Assembly (NCBI GenBank): GCA_031404635.1
Contig: JANNHY010000063.1
Location: 1 to 17,369 of the forward strand
DNA from: JAENVT01 sp031404635
Lineage (GTDB): Bacteria; Actinomycetota; Acidimicrobiia; Acidimicrobiales; Ilumatobacteraceae
Length of the DNA: 17,369 nucleotides
Direction: 5' to 3'
Below, piece after piece: positions 1 through 6,478 of this stretch. The position numbers and the translations under genes were made by a program. Numbering within the stretch: the first letter of the stretch is position 1; the number at the start of each line of letters is the position of its first letter. The notes beneath the pieces are model-generated. The model worked only from the letters and a program-made list of their open reading frames with translations, was not told the DNA's origin and did not search any database.

Positions 1-90
1 GATGTCGATGCCGCGTGTGGCCAGCCGGTCTCGCTGCTGCGCGGCGAATGCCCGGTAGTCCCCGATGATGTCCTCGATCGGATCTGCCAT
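1..90 (-). CDS. 5' end of an unrecognised protein, cut by the window edge
   Basis: A minus-strand reading frame starts with ATG at 90-88 and runs off the left edge after 30 codons. The start is supported by a GGAGA ribosome-binding site just upstream (about 95-101 on this strand). The visible protein begins MADPIEDIIGDYRAFAAQQR and continues with a charged, probably helical stretch ending in RGIDI. Codons have strong G/C third positions. I do not recognise the family from this short N-terminus. It is divergent from the phosphotransferase pseudogene that begins about 50 bp away. Confidence 0.55.
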   Translation of the reverse strand, partial: MADPIEDIIGDYRAFAAQQRDRLATRGIDI

Positions 91-143
91 CAGCCGTCTC
101 CTTCTGACGTCGTACACGTGGTTGACGCCGTACGCCTCGTTCG

Positions 144-468
144 TCAATTGGCGACGCCCATGGCTGGAACACCCTCGATGCCGGCAAGGGCGGGTACAAG
201 TTCGTCGTTGCCGAAGGCCTGTGTTCCGAACGCGAGCACGACCTCGGTGTCGCGATGCGCGAGTACAACCAGCCGCTCGTGCGCTGGGACACCCCACGCC
301 TCGTGCATGATCGCGCGAAAGTTGCTCGCCGAGCGCTGCGGCGTCGACCCACAGATCGTGTGGGAGTGGGGGTTCATCGAGCGGGTGTCGACCGGACTTG
401 CGAACCTGCGCGACTTCGATAACGACGACGGAGCGATGTTCCTTGAGGTCGCCAGACGCTGTCTGTGA
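144..468 (+). pseudogene. Truncated, frameshifted aminoglycoside phosphotransferase, APH(6)/hydroxyurea-kinase type
   Basis: This is the C-terminal half of a kinase that would inactivate streptomycin-like aminoglycosides (or hydroxyurea) by ATP-dependent phosphorylation in the cytoplasm. The catalytic loop reads GDAHGWNTLDAG from about 150 in one frame, followed by EREHDLGVAMREYNQPL and a stretch to about 305. The frame then shifts by one base near 305-315, and the family tail follows: LLAERCGVDPQIVWEWGF, IERVSTGLANLRDFDNDDG, ending with TGA at 466-468. The upstream N-terminal lobe (nucleotide-binding part) is missing; the bases at 115-143 only hint at it. Family members are about 270-300 residues, so two thirds or less remains. 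No start codon or ribosome-binding site is attached. The family assignment rests on the catalytic loop and the WEWGF/ERVSTGL tail. It is certainly non-functional. Confidence 0.75.
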
Positions 469-814
469 CTACGTGCCAAGCCACCCGATCGACCGCACGG
501 CAAGTCCGCCGGGCTCAGGCAGCCACAAGGTGTCCGCGCAAGTCCCGCTCGAAGTCGACGACCTGCGTCGAGGATCCGGCGGTATCTGACGGCTTCGATG
601 AGCCCGGACGGACGTCGCGCGTCATAGCGGACACGGGCTGAGTCTTGGCTGGTGTCCAAAGCCCGCGTGGTGATCACTGCTCGTGACGGTCCCGCGGGCG
701 ATACAGCGCCGGGATAATGACGCGTGCCTGTGGCAAACTCGCACGCCGTCGTGGTCGGGAGCTTGGGACAGGGTGTGCTGCCGTTGATGATGCACGCCAA
801 ACTCTTCGAGCCTT
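469..814. other. Gene-less stretch between the kinase pseudogene and the haloperoxidase gene
   Basis: No gene with a credible start, ribosome-binding site or recognisable family is seen in these 346 bases. On the minus strand a frame across about 500-660 has coding-like composition (for example RPSGLIEAVRYRRILDAGRR), which could be decayed gene sequence, but I cannot name it. No clear terminator was found downstream of the haloperoxidase stop codon. Confidence 0.5.
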
Positions 815-2203
815 CTAGTCCTCAGCCGCTTCGGGCGGCGACGTTTCGTGCTTAGCGTTTTTGACCACGGGCTGGAAGTAGTTCGCGGTCGCGTAGGCGG
901 CGACTCGCTCACCGAGCCGCTGACCCGCCACGTCCGCGCTGCGGTAGTGGAGGCCAGCCCAGATGCGTGCCTCGATGAGCTCGGCGAGCGGCTGGGAGAA
1001 GGTGTCGAACGTCCGCACCGTCGGCTCGGTGGTTAGGAACGCCGACACGCTTGTGATCTGGAAACCTCCTAAGGGCGCGTAGCCGAAGAACATGCGGAGG
1101 AAGGTGACGTGCGCGCCGTCCTGACAGAGGTGTCCCGAAGGCCACTCCGGATACGGCGCGGTGATGAGGGCCGTCCAGCCTGCATCTGCGGTCGTCGCAG
1201 GGTTGCCATCCTCCTCCGCCCGAGGGATGGAGTTCCACGGCCGCCAGAAGTCGAAGTAGTATTTGTCGCTCCAACAGTTGATCGATGCGTCAGCCGCGCT
1301 CAGGTTCTGCATTGCGAACAGCCTGGCGGCGTCGGCCGCGTCGAGATCGTTCCGCGTGATGAGCTGGCGGGCCACATCGTTCCAGCTCCGGGTGGGTGCG
1401 CTTTGCCACCACTTGGCGAAGTACGTCTGATCGGCCGTCCGAGTCGAGTCCGTGGCCCTGCCGAGGCTCTTGACCTCGTTGAACTGCTCCGCGTAGGCGG
1501 CGCTGTCGAGTGCCGGCGGCGGAACACTGCGGAACTGCGACGAGCTCTGGATCAGGAACGGCTTCACGCCGCCCACCCACGGGGTCGGGTCGAGGATCGG
1601 CTGCCCAGTAGTAGGATTGACGAGCGGCTGCCAGTGCCCGGGGGCGGAGTTCGGCACCCACTGAGATGGCCCGAACCGGCCGTCATCCACTCGTGCTGCG
1701 AGCATTGCTGCGGCGGCTGCATGGCCTGCGTCGATACCCCGTGCCTTGAACCGGCCGGCGTCGACCGCAGCGAGCGAAGCCGCGTACTCCGTGGCGAGGT
1801 TTGTCAACAAACCCTCGCGGCCCGGGAACGGAGGCCCCTCCGCGTTCGAGACGATGTCCGTCAACACGTCGTACGCGGCCGTTGCGACCGCCGCGTCAAT
1901 CGACGCGTTCGCACCAAAGCGCCTCTTGAGTAGATACGGCCGGTGCTGTCTTGGCCCGATCGCGTTCACGGCATCGTAAACGGCACCCTCCACCATCCCC
2001 ATGTTGATCTGGAACGCGGGCGGAGCACCGCCGTTCGGCCCGGGAATCGCGGCGAGTGTGTTGACCGCGACTTCGTTCCAGTGATTCACAGAAGTGGCGT
2101 CTACTCGAACGGGGCGTGCCGCTGACGTGCCGACCACGCCGAGCGCCCCCACGAGCGCACCGACGGCGAGTGCGGCCAGCGATATCGATCGCATGCGTGC
2201 CAT
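815..2203 (-). CDS. Secreted vanadium-dependent haloperoxidase / PAP2-family protein
   Basis: A 462-residue protein with a signal peptide (positive MARMR, then a hydrophobic stretch to about residue 28, ending near TSAAR), so it is probably exported. The C-terminal half carries the vanadate/phosphate-binding signature shared by vanadium haloperoxidases and PAP2 acid phosphatases: K314 and R321-P322 in KYYFDFWRP, S356-G357-H358 in PEWPSGH, and R413 with H419 in ARIWAGLHYRSAD. The spacing K-x6-R and R-x5-H matches fungal chloroperoxidase (K353/R360, S402-G403-H404, R490/H496). H419 would hold vanadate covalently and H358 would be the acid-base residue. The length suits bacterial VCPO-like proteins; halide versus phosphate activity cannot be told from sequence. 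The start is fixed by GGAGG at 2214-2210, 6 bases before ATG. It is transcribed alone. The long plus-strand frame opposite it (1109-1933) is an antisense shadow. Confidence 0.85.
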   Translation of the reverse strand: MARMRSISLAALAVGALVGALGVVGTSAARPVRVDATSVNHWNEVAVNTLAAIPGPNGGAPPAFQINMGMVEGAVYDAVNAIGPRQHRPYLLKRRFGANASIDAAVATAAYDVLTDIVSNAEGPPFPGREGLLTNLATEYAASLAAVDAGRFKARGIDAGHAAAAAMLAARVDDGRFGPSQWVPNSAPGHWQPLVNPTTGQPILDPTPWVGGVKPFLIQSSSQFRSVPPPALDSAAYAEQFNEVKSLGRATDSTRTADQTYFAKWWQSAPTRSWNDVARQLITRNDLDAADAARLFAMQNLSAADASINCWSDKYYFDFWRPWNSIPRAEEDGNPATTADAGWTALITAPYPEWPSGHLCQDGAHVTFLRMFFGYAPLGGFQITSVSAFLTTEPTVRTFDTFSQPLAELIEARIWAGLHYRSADVAGQRLGERVAAYATANYFQPVVKNAKHETSPPEAAED

Positions 2204-2446
2204 GTGTCCCCTCCTTCGCCTTCCGCCCCCAGGCTTGACTGACGACGACGGCTGTGGTACCGCCGTAGCCTTCCACCTTCGACGAAAGAGTGCAAGGGCG
2301 CAGCGCTGACGCGCAGTAGAAAATTCTCGGGCCCGCTCGATGGCCGTGCCGATTGATCGAGCGGTCGTGAGCGGTCGGCATGCACAGCGGAGACGTCATC
2401 GAGCGGGGGAGCCGCTCGGCGCCGAGCCGGCGGTTCTGTTCTCACG

Positions 2447-2614
2447 GAGCTGCCCCATGACGAGTGGCCGCCGGCGTTCCTGCGCAACGCACGCACATCG
2501 CCGTCGGTGCGGCACATCTCCCCGTTCGACAATCGTGGCGCCGGGGCGTCGCTCGCCCACCAGTTCTCCGGACTCGAGAACGGCCAGTTTGTCCGGCTTC
2601 TAGTCGGCCCCTAA
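2447..2614 (+). pseudogene. C-terminal fragment of a NucA/NucB-type deoxyribonuclease domain
   Basis: This open stretch reads ELPHDEWPPAFLRNA, then SVRHISPFDNRGAGASLAHQ and FSGLENGQFVRLLVGP before TAA at 2612-2614. The order DE(W/Y)PPA, then a DNRGAGA-like loop, then a short C-terminal strand is what I know from the NucA/NucB DNase domain (sporulation and extracellular nuclease type). The DEWP segment corresponds to the catalytic region. The upstream part of the domain is not continuous: the same frame hits a stop near 2356 and no start or ribosome-binding site is present. Other frames across 2340-2446 may hold scrambled remains. The gene is therefore truncated or decayed. The family call is from memory of the motif pattern and is moderately sure. 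Confidence 0.5.
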
Positions 2615-3048
2615 TCACCGCAGCGTACGACCGGAACAGGTGCCCTGATTACGGTGCGGCCTTCAGCTCTGGGGCGATGAGCGTCAAAGACTGGCGGGAT
2701 CGTCGGCTCGCCAAGGCATCTCCCGACTCAGAGTCGACGTGATCACGTCGAACCCCGTACTATTGCTCGGTTTGATCAAATCGAGGCGGCCTGTCGTTGT
2801 TCCGCCAGGGCAACATGGCGACGACCGTTCCTCCCACCCAAGACCGCCGTCGGTGGTCTGAGCTTACGCACCTCGTCGTGGGACAGATGGCCCCAACCGT
2901 GGTCGTCATGGCTGCCTACAGTGCCGGAACAAGTAACACACGTTGCCATGAGTCCTTCGAACGCATTCGCTGCCCCCTGCTGGACAATCACCGGTGGAAC
3001 CTTCGCGTCGATTGCGATCTGAACACGAACGTTGTGGGAGGTGAAGCA
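2615..3048. other. Stretch without a confident gene; holds an 18-bp palindrome
   Basis: No gene here has both a good start and a recognisable family. Besides the palindrome at 2734-2751 there is a second short palindrome, TTTGATCAAA, at 2771-2780. Overlapping open frames exist on both strands across 2797-3048. The minus-strand one reads protein-like in places (IAIDAKVPPVIVQQGA) but has no identifiable start or domain, so neither is called. Confidence 0.4.
2734..2751. promoter_or_regulatory. Perfect 18-bp palindrome, operator-like
   Basis: TCGACGTGATCACGTCGA is its own reverse complement over all 18 bases. It lies outside any called gene and about 20 bases before a second, 10-bp palindrome (2771-2780). 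Such symmetry is typical of a dimeric repressor site (for example TetR or LacI types), but no adjacent regulator gene is present to pair it with. The function is inferred only from symmetry. Confidence 0.35.
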
Positions 3049-3429
3049 GTGAGAGGAAATGGCAGTTCGTTGATAGGTCTCGGAGTCGGGCTCGCCCTCG
3101 TAGGTGGAGGGTGGTACGAGGTAGCGAAAGGCGTTGCCGCAGCAGACCACAAGGCCCAACAGACGGTCTGCGATCAGTTCGGCAGCCACTGCATCGAGGC
3201 CGCCGCAAAGACGAGTCGCGGGCCGCCGATAGCGCGACCAGCGACCAAACCTATCTACGTGGACACGGGCGCAGTTGCCCGACACCGCCGACGCGTGGCT
3301 CGAATCGCACCACCTCAGGCTTCCCGCTCAGCATCAACTGTTCTCCAACGCAATGAGCGAAATTCGCCCGACCTGGGCCGCCCGCTGGTGACCAACCCGG
3401 TACCGATGACCTGGTGTCGTGACGACTGA
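3049..3429 (+). CDS. Possible small single-span membrane protein, unknown
   Basis: A GTG at 3049 is preceded at 5 bases by a very good ribosome-binding site, GGGAGGTG (3036-3043). The product (126 residues if read to TGA at 3427-3429) starts with a glycine-rich hydrophobic span (SSLIGLGVGLALVGGGWY, residues 6-23), then a short segment with two cysteines (TVCDQFGSHCIEAAAK). The stop overlaps the start of the next gene (TGATG at 3427-3431), suggesting coupling. The second half looks less like protein. A third frame across 3238-3391 instead reads coding-like (TADAWLESHHLRLPAQHQLF), so the gene may be frameshifted. The same frame is open upstream to 2797, but no ribosome-binding site supports that longer start. 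I do not recognise a family. Confidence 0.35.
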   Translation: MRGNGSSLIGLGVGLALVGGGWYEVAKGVAAADHKAQQTVCDQFGSHCIEAAAKTSRGPPIARPATKPIYVDTGAVARHRRRVARIAPPQASRSASTVLQRNERNSPDLGRPLVTNPVPMTWCRDD

Positions 3430-3761
3430 TGGCATCGCACAACCAACTGTTCGACGATCCGCATTGGGGACCGCTCTTTGAAGCGCTCGAAGTGCTTGCC
3501 GCTCCGTTGTTCGCGGCCGGCTGGAAGCTGGTGGCGACGGAGACAGACGAGAGTTCAGAGTACGGGGACTCTGCGTTCTACGACCTCGAGCGCGGAGCGG
3601 ACCGCATCGAGCTCGAATACTACGAGCACGGCCAGCTCGTCGCATACCCCAATGGCGAAACGACGGATGTCGACGACCAGATGCCGGAGCCGCATTTCGT
3701 GCTCAGCGACGTGGGTCGCGCCGACCTGGTTGCGGAGTTTCGCGCTCGACGGTGGGTCTAG
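3429..3761 (+). CDS. Small acidic hypothetical protein
   Basis: A 110-residue cytoplasmic-looking protein beginning MASHNQLFDDPHWGPLFEAL, rich in Asp and Glu, with no signal peptide or membrane span. It contains alternating strand-like segments (FAAGWKLVATETDESSEYGD, then DRIELEYYEHGQLVAYPNGE) and ends in FRARRWV. This resembles a small alpha/beta domain, but I do not recognise the family. Codon composition is clearly coding in this frame. The start ATG overlaps the preceding stop by one base (TGATG), and no strong separate ribosome-binding site is seen, which fits translational coupling to the upstream frame. Confidence 0.6.
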   Translation: MASHNQLFDDPHWGPLFEALEVLAAPLFAAGWKLVATETDESSEYGDSAFYDLERGADRIELEYYEHGQLVAYPNGETTDVDDQMPEPHFVLSDVGRADLVAEFRARRWV

Positions 3762-3858
3762 CCGTTGGGCCGACATGGCAGCGCGGGCCAGCGCTGACGG
3801 TCGAAGCTTCCTTTGCGGCATAACCTGCGCGATCCGGGATACCTCGGGCGCGAGGTTC

Positions 3859-4010
3859 GGGGACGCGTGTTATGGGACCTTCAATCCGTCCAGCAGCTTC
3901 TTGTGCGACTCCCGCCATGGCCCGCAGGCGAGGGACCCGTCCGGTATCCGCGAGCCTCGGTCCCGGCGTTCGGTGATACAGGAGCTGTGCCTTTGGGGAC
4001 GCGCGTTATG
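3859..4010 (+). repeat. Pair of 16-bp direct repeats (15/16 identical)
   Basis: GGGGACGCGTGTTATG at 3859-3874 recurs as GGGGACGCGCGTTATG at 3995-4010, 136 bases later. The core CGCGTTATGC of the second copy also occurs in both terminal repeats of the RIT element at the other end of the window. Whether that is more than chance is unclear. Confidence 0.45.
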
Positions 4011-4114
4011 CGCCCGCGGGAAGCCCGGTGTCGAGGAGGGGACTGCTCAAGTGGTGGCCTCAAGCTGCGAGGGCAGCTACCAGAAGGTCCAGATCGACCT
4101 GGGACCGATGGCCG

Positions 4115-4139
4115 AGCGCCGCGTACTGAACTCGGCGCT
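4115..4139 (-). terminator. Hairpin just after the oxidoreductase stop, possible terminator
   Basis: AGCGCCG (4115-4121) and CGGCGCT (4133-4139) form a perfect 7-bp stem around an 11-base loop, directly following the minus-strand stop codon at 4142-4140. No T-run follows in the minus direction, so it would be an atypical terminator or merely a stabilising 3' hairpin. Confidence 0.3.
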
Positions 4140-5069
4140 TCACACGACTGAGAGAACAAGACGGCCCCGTAGGCCACCTTCCGCGAGGCGGGCGTGGGCC
4201 TGCGCGGCTTTGTCGAGCGGATAGGTATGAGCGACACGCAGGACGAGCACCCCCGCAGTGGCAAGATCGGAGAGGGTCGTGAGCATTGCTGCATCGGGGG
4301 AGACTTTGGTGAGTAGGACCCGGATACCCCGTTCCGGTTCCGGGAGGGCATCCATTCGGGTTGAAACAAAGGTGCCGCCGTCTTTGACCGCGCCGATGAT
4401 GCGAGTCCCCAAGCTTGCGGTGTCCAACACGGCGTCGACACCATCCGGGTACAACTGTTGGACGGCACGCAAGGGGTCGACGGTGGCGGGCACGAACGTG
4501 TCAGCCCCGAGCACGGTCGTCACGAAGATCTCGTCCTCGGCGCGGGCGCTCGCAATCACAGTTAGGCCGCGGCGTTTGGCCAGTTGTACCGCATAACCGC
4601 CAACCGCTCCTGCAGCACCGGTGATGAAAGCGCTCTGGCCTTCGCCCAGGTCGAGCAGTTCCACGGATTGAGCGGCCGTGAGTCCGTTCAGGGGGATTGT
4701 CGAGGCATGCGCGGCGTCGACGCCGCCGGGTGCCACGGCGAGGGCGTTGGTCGGGACGATGACATACTCGCCTTGGGCTCGTACGGTTCCCGTGGCGCCC
4801 TGCACGATGGCGATCACGGGTGCCCCTATCTTCCAGGCCGCGCCGAGTCCGACTGCATCGACCGTGCCGGCTACATCCCAACCTAGGCCGAAATAACTCC
4901 CGTCCGGAGGGGCCGGGAACACGCCGCTCCACGCGGCGACGTCGGCTGGGTTGAGGGCCGCGGCCTCGACCTTGATCCGGACCTCGAACATTCCGGGTTC
5001 GGGCAGCGCAACCTCAGCCACCTCTATTACCTCGGAAGTGCCGACTGACCTATAGATGACCGCTCGCAT
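4140..5069 (-). CDS. MDR-family NADP-dependent oxidoreductase (quinone-reductase-like), paralogue 1
   Basis: A 309-residue cytosolic enzyme of the zinc-independent medium-chain dehydrogenase/reductase family, expected to reduce quinones or enones with NADPH. The N-terminal GroES-like part contains LNPADVAAWSG (39-49) and GLGWDVAGTVDAVG (61-74). The nucleotide-binding Rossmann motif is GAAGAVGGYAVQLAK (151-165). There are no zinc-ligand cysteines. It aligns without gaps, at roughly two-thirds identity by eye, to the protein encoded at 6479-7408, with shared blocks such as STRMDALPEPERGIRV or close variants, so the two are paralogues. The start ATG (5069-5067) has GAGGAGAG at 5083-5076, 6 bases upstream. 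Its promoter carries the AGTGCCTACTT motif shared with the paralogue, suggesting common control by the HxlR protein. The substrate is unknown. Confidence 0.85.
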   Translation of the reverse strand: MRAVIYRSVGTSEVIEVAEVALPEPGMFEVRIKVEAAALNPADVAAWSGVFPAPPDGSYFGLGWDVAGTVDAVGLGAAWKIGAPVIAIVQGATGTVRAQGEYVIVPTNALAVAPGGVDAAHASTIPLNGLTAAQSVELLDLGEGQSAFITGAAGAVGGYAVQLAKRRGLTVIASARAEDEIFVTTVLGADTFVPATVDPLRAVQQLYPDGVDAVLDTASLGTRIIGAVKDGGTFVSTRMDALPEPERGIRVLLTKVSPDAAMLTTLSDLATAGVLVLRVAHTYPLDKAAQAHARLAEGGLRGRLVLSVV

Positions 5070-5115
5070 GGCGCGCTCTCCTCTGCAGTGTCCTCCCTTC
5101 GAACGATAGGCTTGC

Positions 5116-5141
5116 TACGATCAAATCGTAAGTAGGCACTT
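5116..5141 (-). promoter_or_regulatory. Inverted repeat plus candidate HxlR operator upstream of the first oxidoreductase
   Basis: TACGAT-CAA-ATCGTA (5116-5130) is a perfect 6-bp inverted repeat. It runs directly into AAGTAGGCACTT (5130-5141), itself an AAGT-N4-ACTT dyad. Read toward the gene this gives AGTGCCTACTT, 61 bases before the start codon. The same 11 bases in the same orientation precede the paralogue at 6479. The regulator assignment is inference from the adjacent HxlR gene. Confidence 0.5.
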
Positions 5142-5342
5142 TCTGGTGCGCGTCCCGGATCGGAGATCCAGCAGAGTGCGGAACTTCGCCTTCTTGAGGT
5201 CGGAGCGGGCTGTGCGGTCGATCTCGACCTGAGGTGGTGGCCGGATGGGAGGGTCGATCGGTCTTGGTTGAGGCCTCGCCGGGGTTGGTGGATCTGGGCT
5301 GAGCCTTGGCCTGGTGACCAGCGGGCCGCCGCTGGCGGGGTT

Positions 5343-5549
5343 TCAGGCCGAGGCGGCGTCGAGGGCGGTGATGCGGAGCGGGTTGTAGATCGCGGTGGCG
5401 GTCATCTTGAACCAGGCCCGGTTTCTGCGTCGCCTTCCAACAGGGCTTCGGGCGGCACGCTGCGACGACACCTTCGACGAATACATCGCGTCGAACTCGC
5501 CATCGAGTTCGACAAGGACATCCTCAACGACCCTGCGGATCCGGGGTCC
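5343..5549 (-). pseudogene. Collapsed IS5-type transposase remnant (N-terminus joined to C-terminus)
   Basis: Minus-strand sequence reads RIRRVVEDVLVELDGEFDAM and YSSK, the start of an IS5-family (DUF772-type) transposase. It continues, after a one-base frame change near 5470, as RRSVPPEALLEG, matching the usual GRPSIPPEALLRA. Within a few codons it switches to AWFKMTATAIYNPLRITAL and DAASA followed by TGA (5345-5343), which resembles the C-terminal tail of the same family (..YNLLRI..). The whole catalytic DDE core (about 250-400 residues) is therefore deleted. Beyond the stop lies a 7-bp hairpin (CCAGCGG-GCCG-CCGCTGG, 5318-5335), perhaps the element's own 3' structure. The family call rests on both ends independently resembling IS5 proteins. 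It is non-functional. Confidence 0.55.
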
Positions 5550-5733
5550 CACGCATACCGACAGTCTTTTCGATCCGCCCGCCAAACGCGAGCACCTACA
5601 AGACGTCTTCCGCACCGTGCTAGGGCGGCGGAAGTGGCAGAGCATCGTTGATCTGCATGCCGTCGAAGGCCAGGCTCAAGTAGCGCTGCCACAGTCCGGG
5701 TGTAGGTCGAGCAGTGGCGCGGCCGTCTGGTAA

Positions 5734-5864
5734 ATCCCGCTCATCAGCAGGATGATGTTCTGGAACGAAGACCCCAAGACCTTCGTGTGGACCGAGACCG
5801 CTGAACAGATCTTCAACAGCCCAGATTTCGATTTATGCAGCGGATCTCAAATCCGGGTCACTAG
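5734..5864 (+). pseudogene. 3' remnant of an IS630-type transposase
   Basis: The plus strand reads MMFWNEDPKTFVWTETAEQI (from 5752) and then, after a one-base frame change between about 5820 and 5838, QRISNPGH followed by TAG (5862-5864). IS630-family transposases end with a segment of the type W(N)E(H/N)PKPFVWTKTADEIL...RISDSGH, and both blocks match in order and spacing. The upstream catalytic portion is absent; an in-frame stop occurs at 5731-5733. It lies 50 bp from the 3' end of the HxlR gene and is oriented toward it. Confidence 0.65.
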
Positions 5865-5916
5865 GCGCTACTCGCTTTGGTCTCGTTCTCGGGACCAGTT
5901 CCCTGACGACGACCAC

Positions 5917-6336
5917 CTAGTCAGCCTGGCGGCTCTCGTACTCGTTCCTTGCCTCGTCCACGGCCTCGGCGTTGTGGGCCGCCCAGTCACGGACCTGCGA
6001 CACGAGGTCATAGAGGCTGAGCCCCAACGCCGTGAGCTCGTAGTCAACTCGAATGGGCGATGTGGGTGTCACGGTGCGTTGGACCATGCCATCACGTTCC
6101 AGTGAGCGCAGGGTCTGGGTGAGCATCTTCTGGCTGACCCCCGGGATGTTCCGGCTCACCTCGCTGTAGCGCATCGATCCGCCCCGCATGCCGAGTGTGC
6201 ATATGGTCAGACTGACCCAACGGTTGCTGATCGCTGACAGGAGCGCGACGGCCGGGCACTCGCGCATGTACGTCTCGTGGGTGATCGACTGCTGGGCCTT
6301 CGAGTCTCGTTCCGCCACAACTGCTGCACTCGCCAT
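5917..6336 (-). CDS. HxlR-family winged-helix transcriptional regulator
   Basis: A 139-residue regulator. The HxlR signature is clear: a cysteine in a CPAV context (C27) before the first helix, SAISNRWVSLTICTLGMRG (34-52), RYSEVSRNIPGVSQKMLTQT (56-75) as the recognition region, then LRSLERDGMVQRTVTP and the wing with YELTALG (99-105). Members bind DNA as dimers and often sense electrophiles or oxidants through the N-terminal cysteine (as in YodB/HypR), so C27 may be a sensor. I chose ATG at 6336 because GAGGAG lies 8 bases upstream; the upstream in-frame ATG at 6378 has no such site. It is divergent from the oxidoreductase operon at 6479, the usual arrangement for regulation of that operon. 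The intergenic region contains the motif also found before the paralogue at 5069. Confidence 0.85.
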   Translation of the reverse strand: MASAAVVAERDSKAQQSITHETYMRECPAVALLSAISNRWVSLTICTLGMRGGSMRYSEVSRNIPGVSQKMLTQTLRSLERDGMVQRTVTPTSPIRVDYELTALGLSLYDLVSQVRDWAAHNAEAVDEARNEYESRQAD

Positions 6337-6387
6337 CTTGAGACTCCTCATTCGACTGGCAGGTCTGCCGATTCTCACGCACTTAAT

Positions 6388-6398
6388 AGTGCCTACTT
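6388..6398 (+). promoter_or_regulatory. Candidate HxlR operator in the divergent promoter
   Basis: AGTGCCTACTT at 6388-6398 lies 80 bases before the ATG at 6479 and about 52 bases before the HxlR start. It is identical, and in the same orientation relative to the gene, to 5140-5130 upstream of the paralogous oxidoreductase. CGCAC is also conserved at the same distance before both copies (here 6378-6382). Confidence 0.5.
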
Positions 6399-6478
6399 CC
6401 CTGCGGGATGTTACAAGCGTACCGTAAGTGGTGAGGCGCTGGCAAGGGCCACGCCCTGCTTCTAAGGAGAACCGTGTT

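Larger units (their letters stand above)
3762..4139. other. Gene-less stretch with a short repeat and a terminal hairpin
   Basis: No convincing gene in 378 bases: the open frames have poor third-position bias and no start signals. It contains two near-identical 16-mers, GGGGACGCGTGTTATG at 3859-3874 and GGGGACGCGCGTTATG at 3995-4010, in the same orientation, and a related inverted piece (GCGGCATAACCTGCGCG) near 3816-3832. A 7-bp-stem hairpin closes the stretch beside the stop codon of the minus-strand oxidoreductase. Confidence 0.45.

Noticed and set aside
1109..1933. 274-codon open frame on the plus strand
   Set aside because: It is antisense to the haloperoxidase gene, Arg-rich, with no start signal or family; it is a shadow of a high-GC gene.
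5148..5230. Minus-strand coding-like stretch (VEIDRTARSDLKKAKFRTLL)
   Set aside because: It has good codon composition but no start, no stop context and no family I can name; too short to call as a gene.
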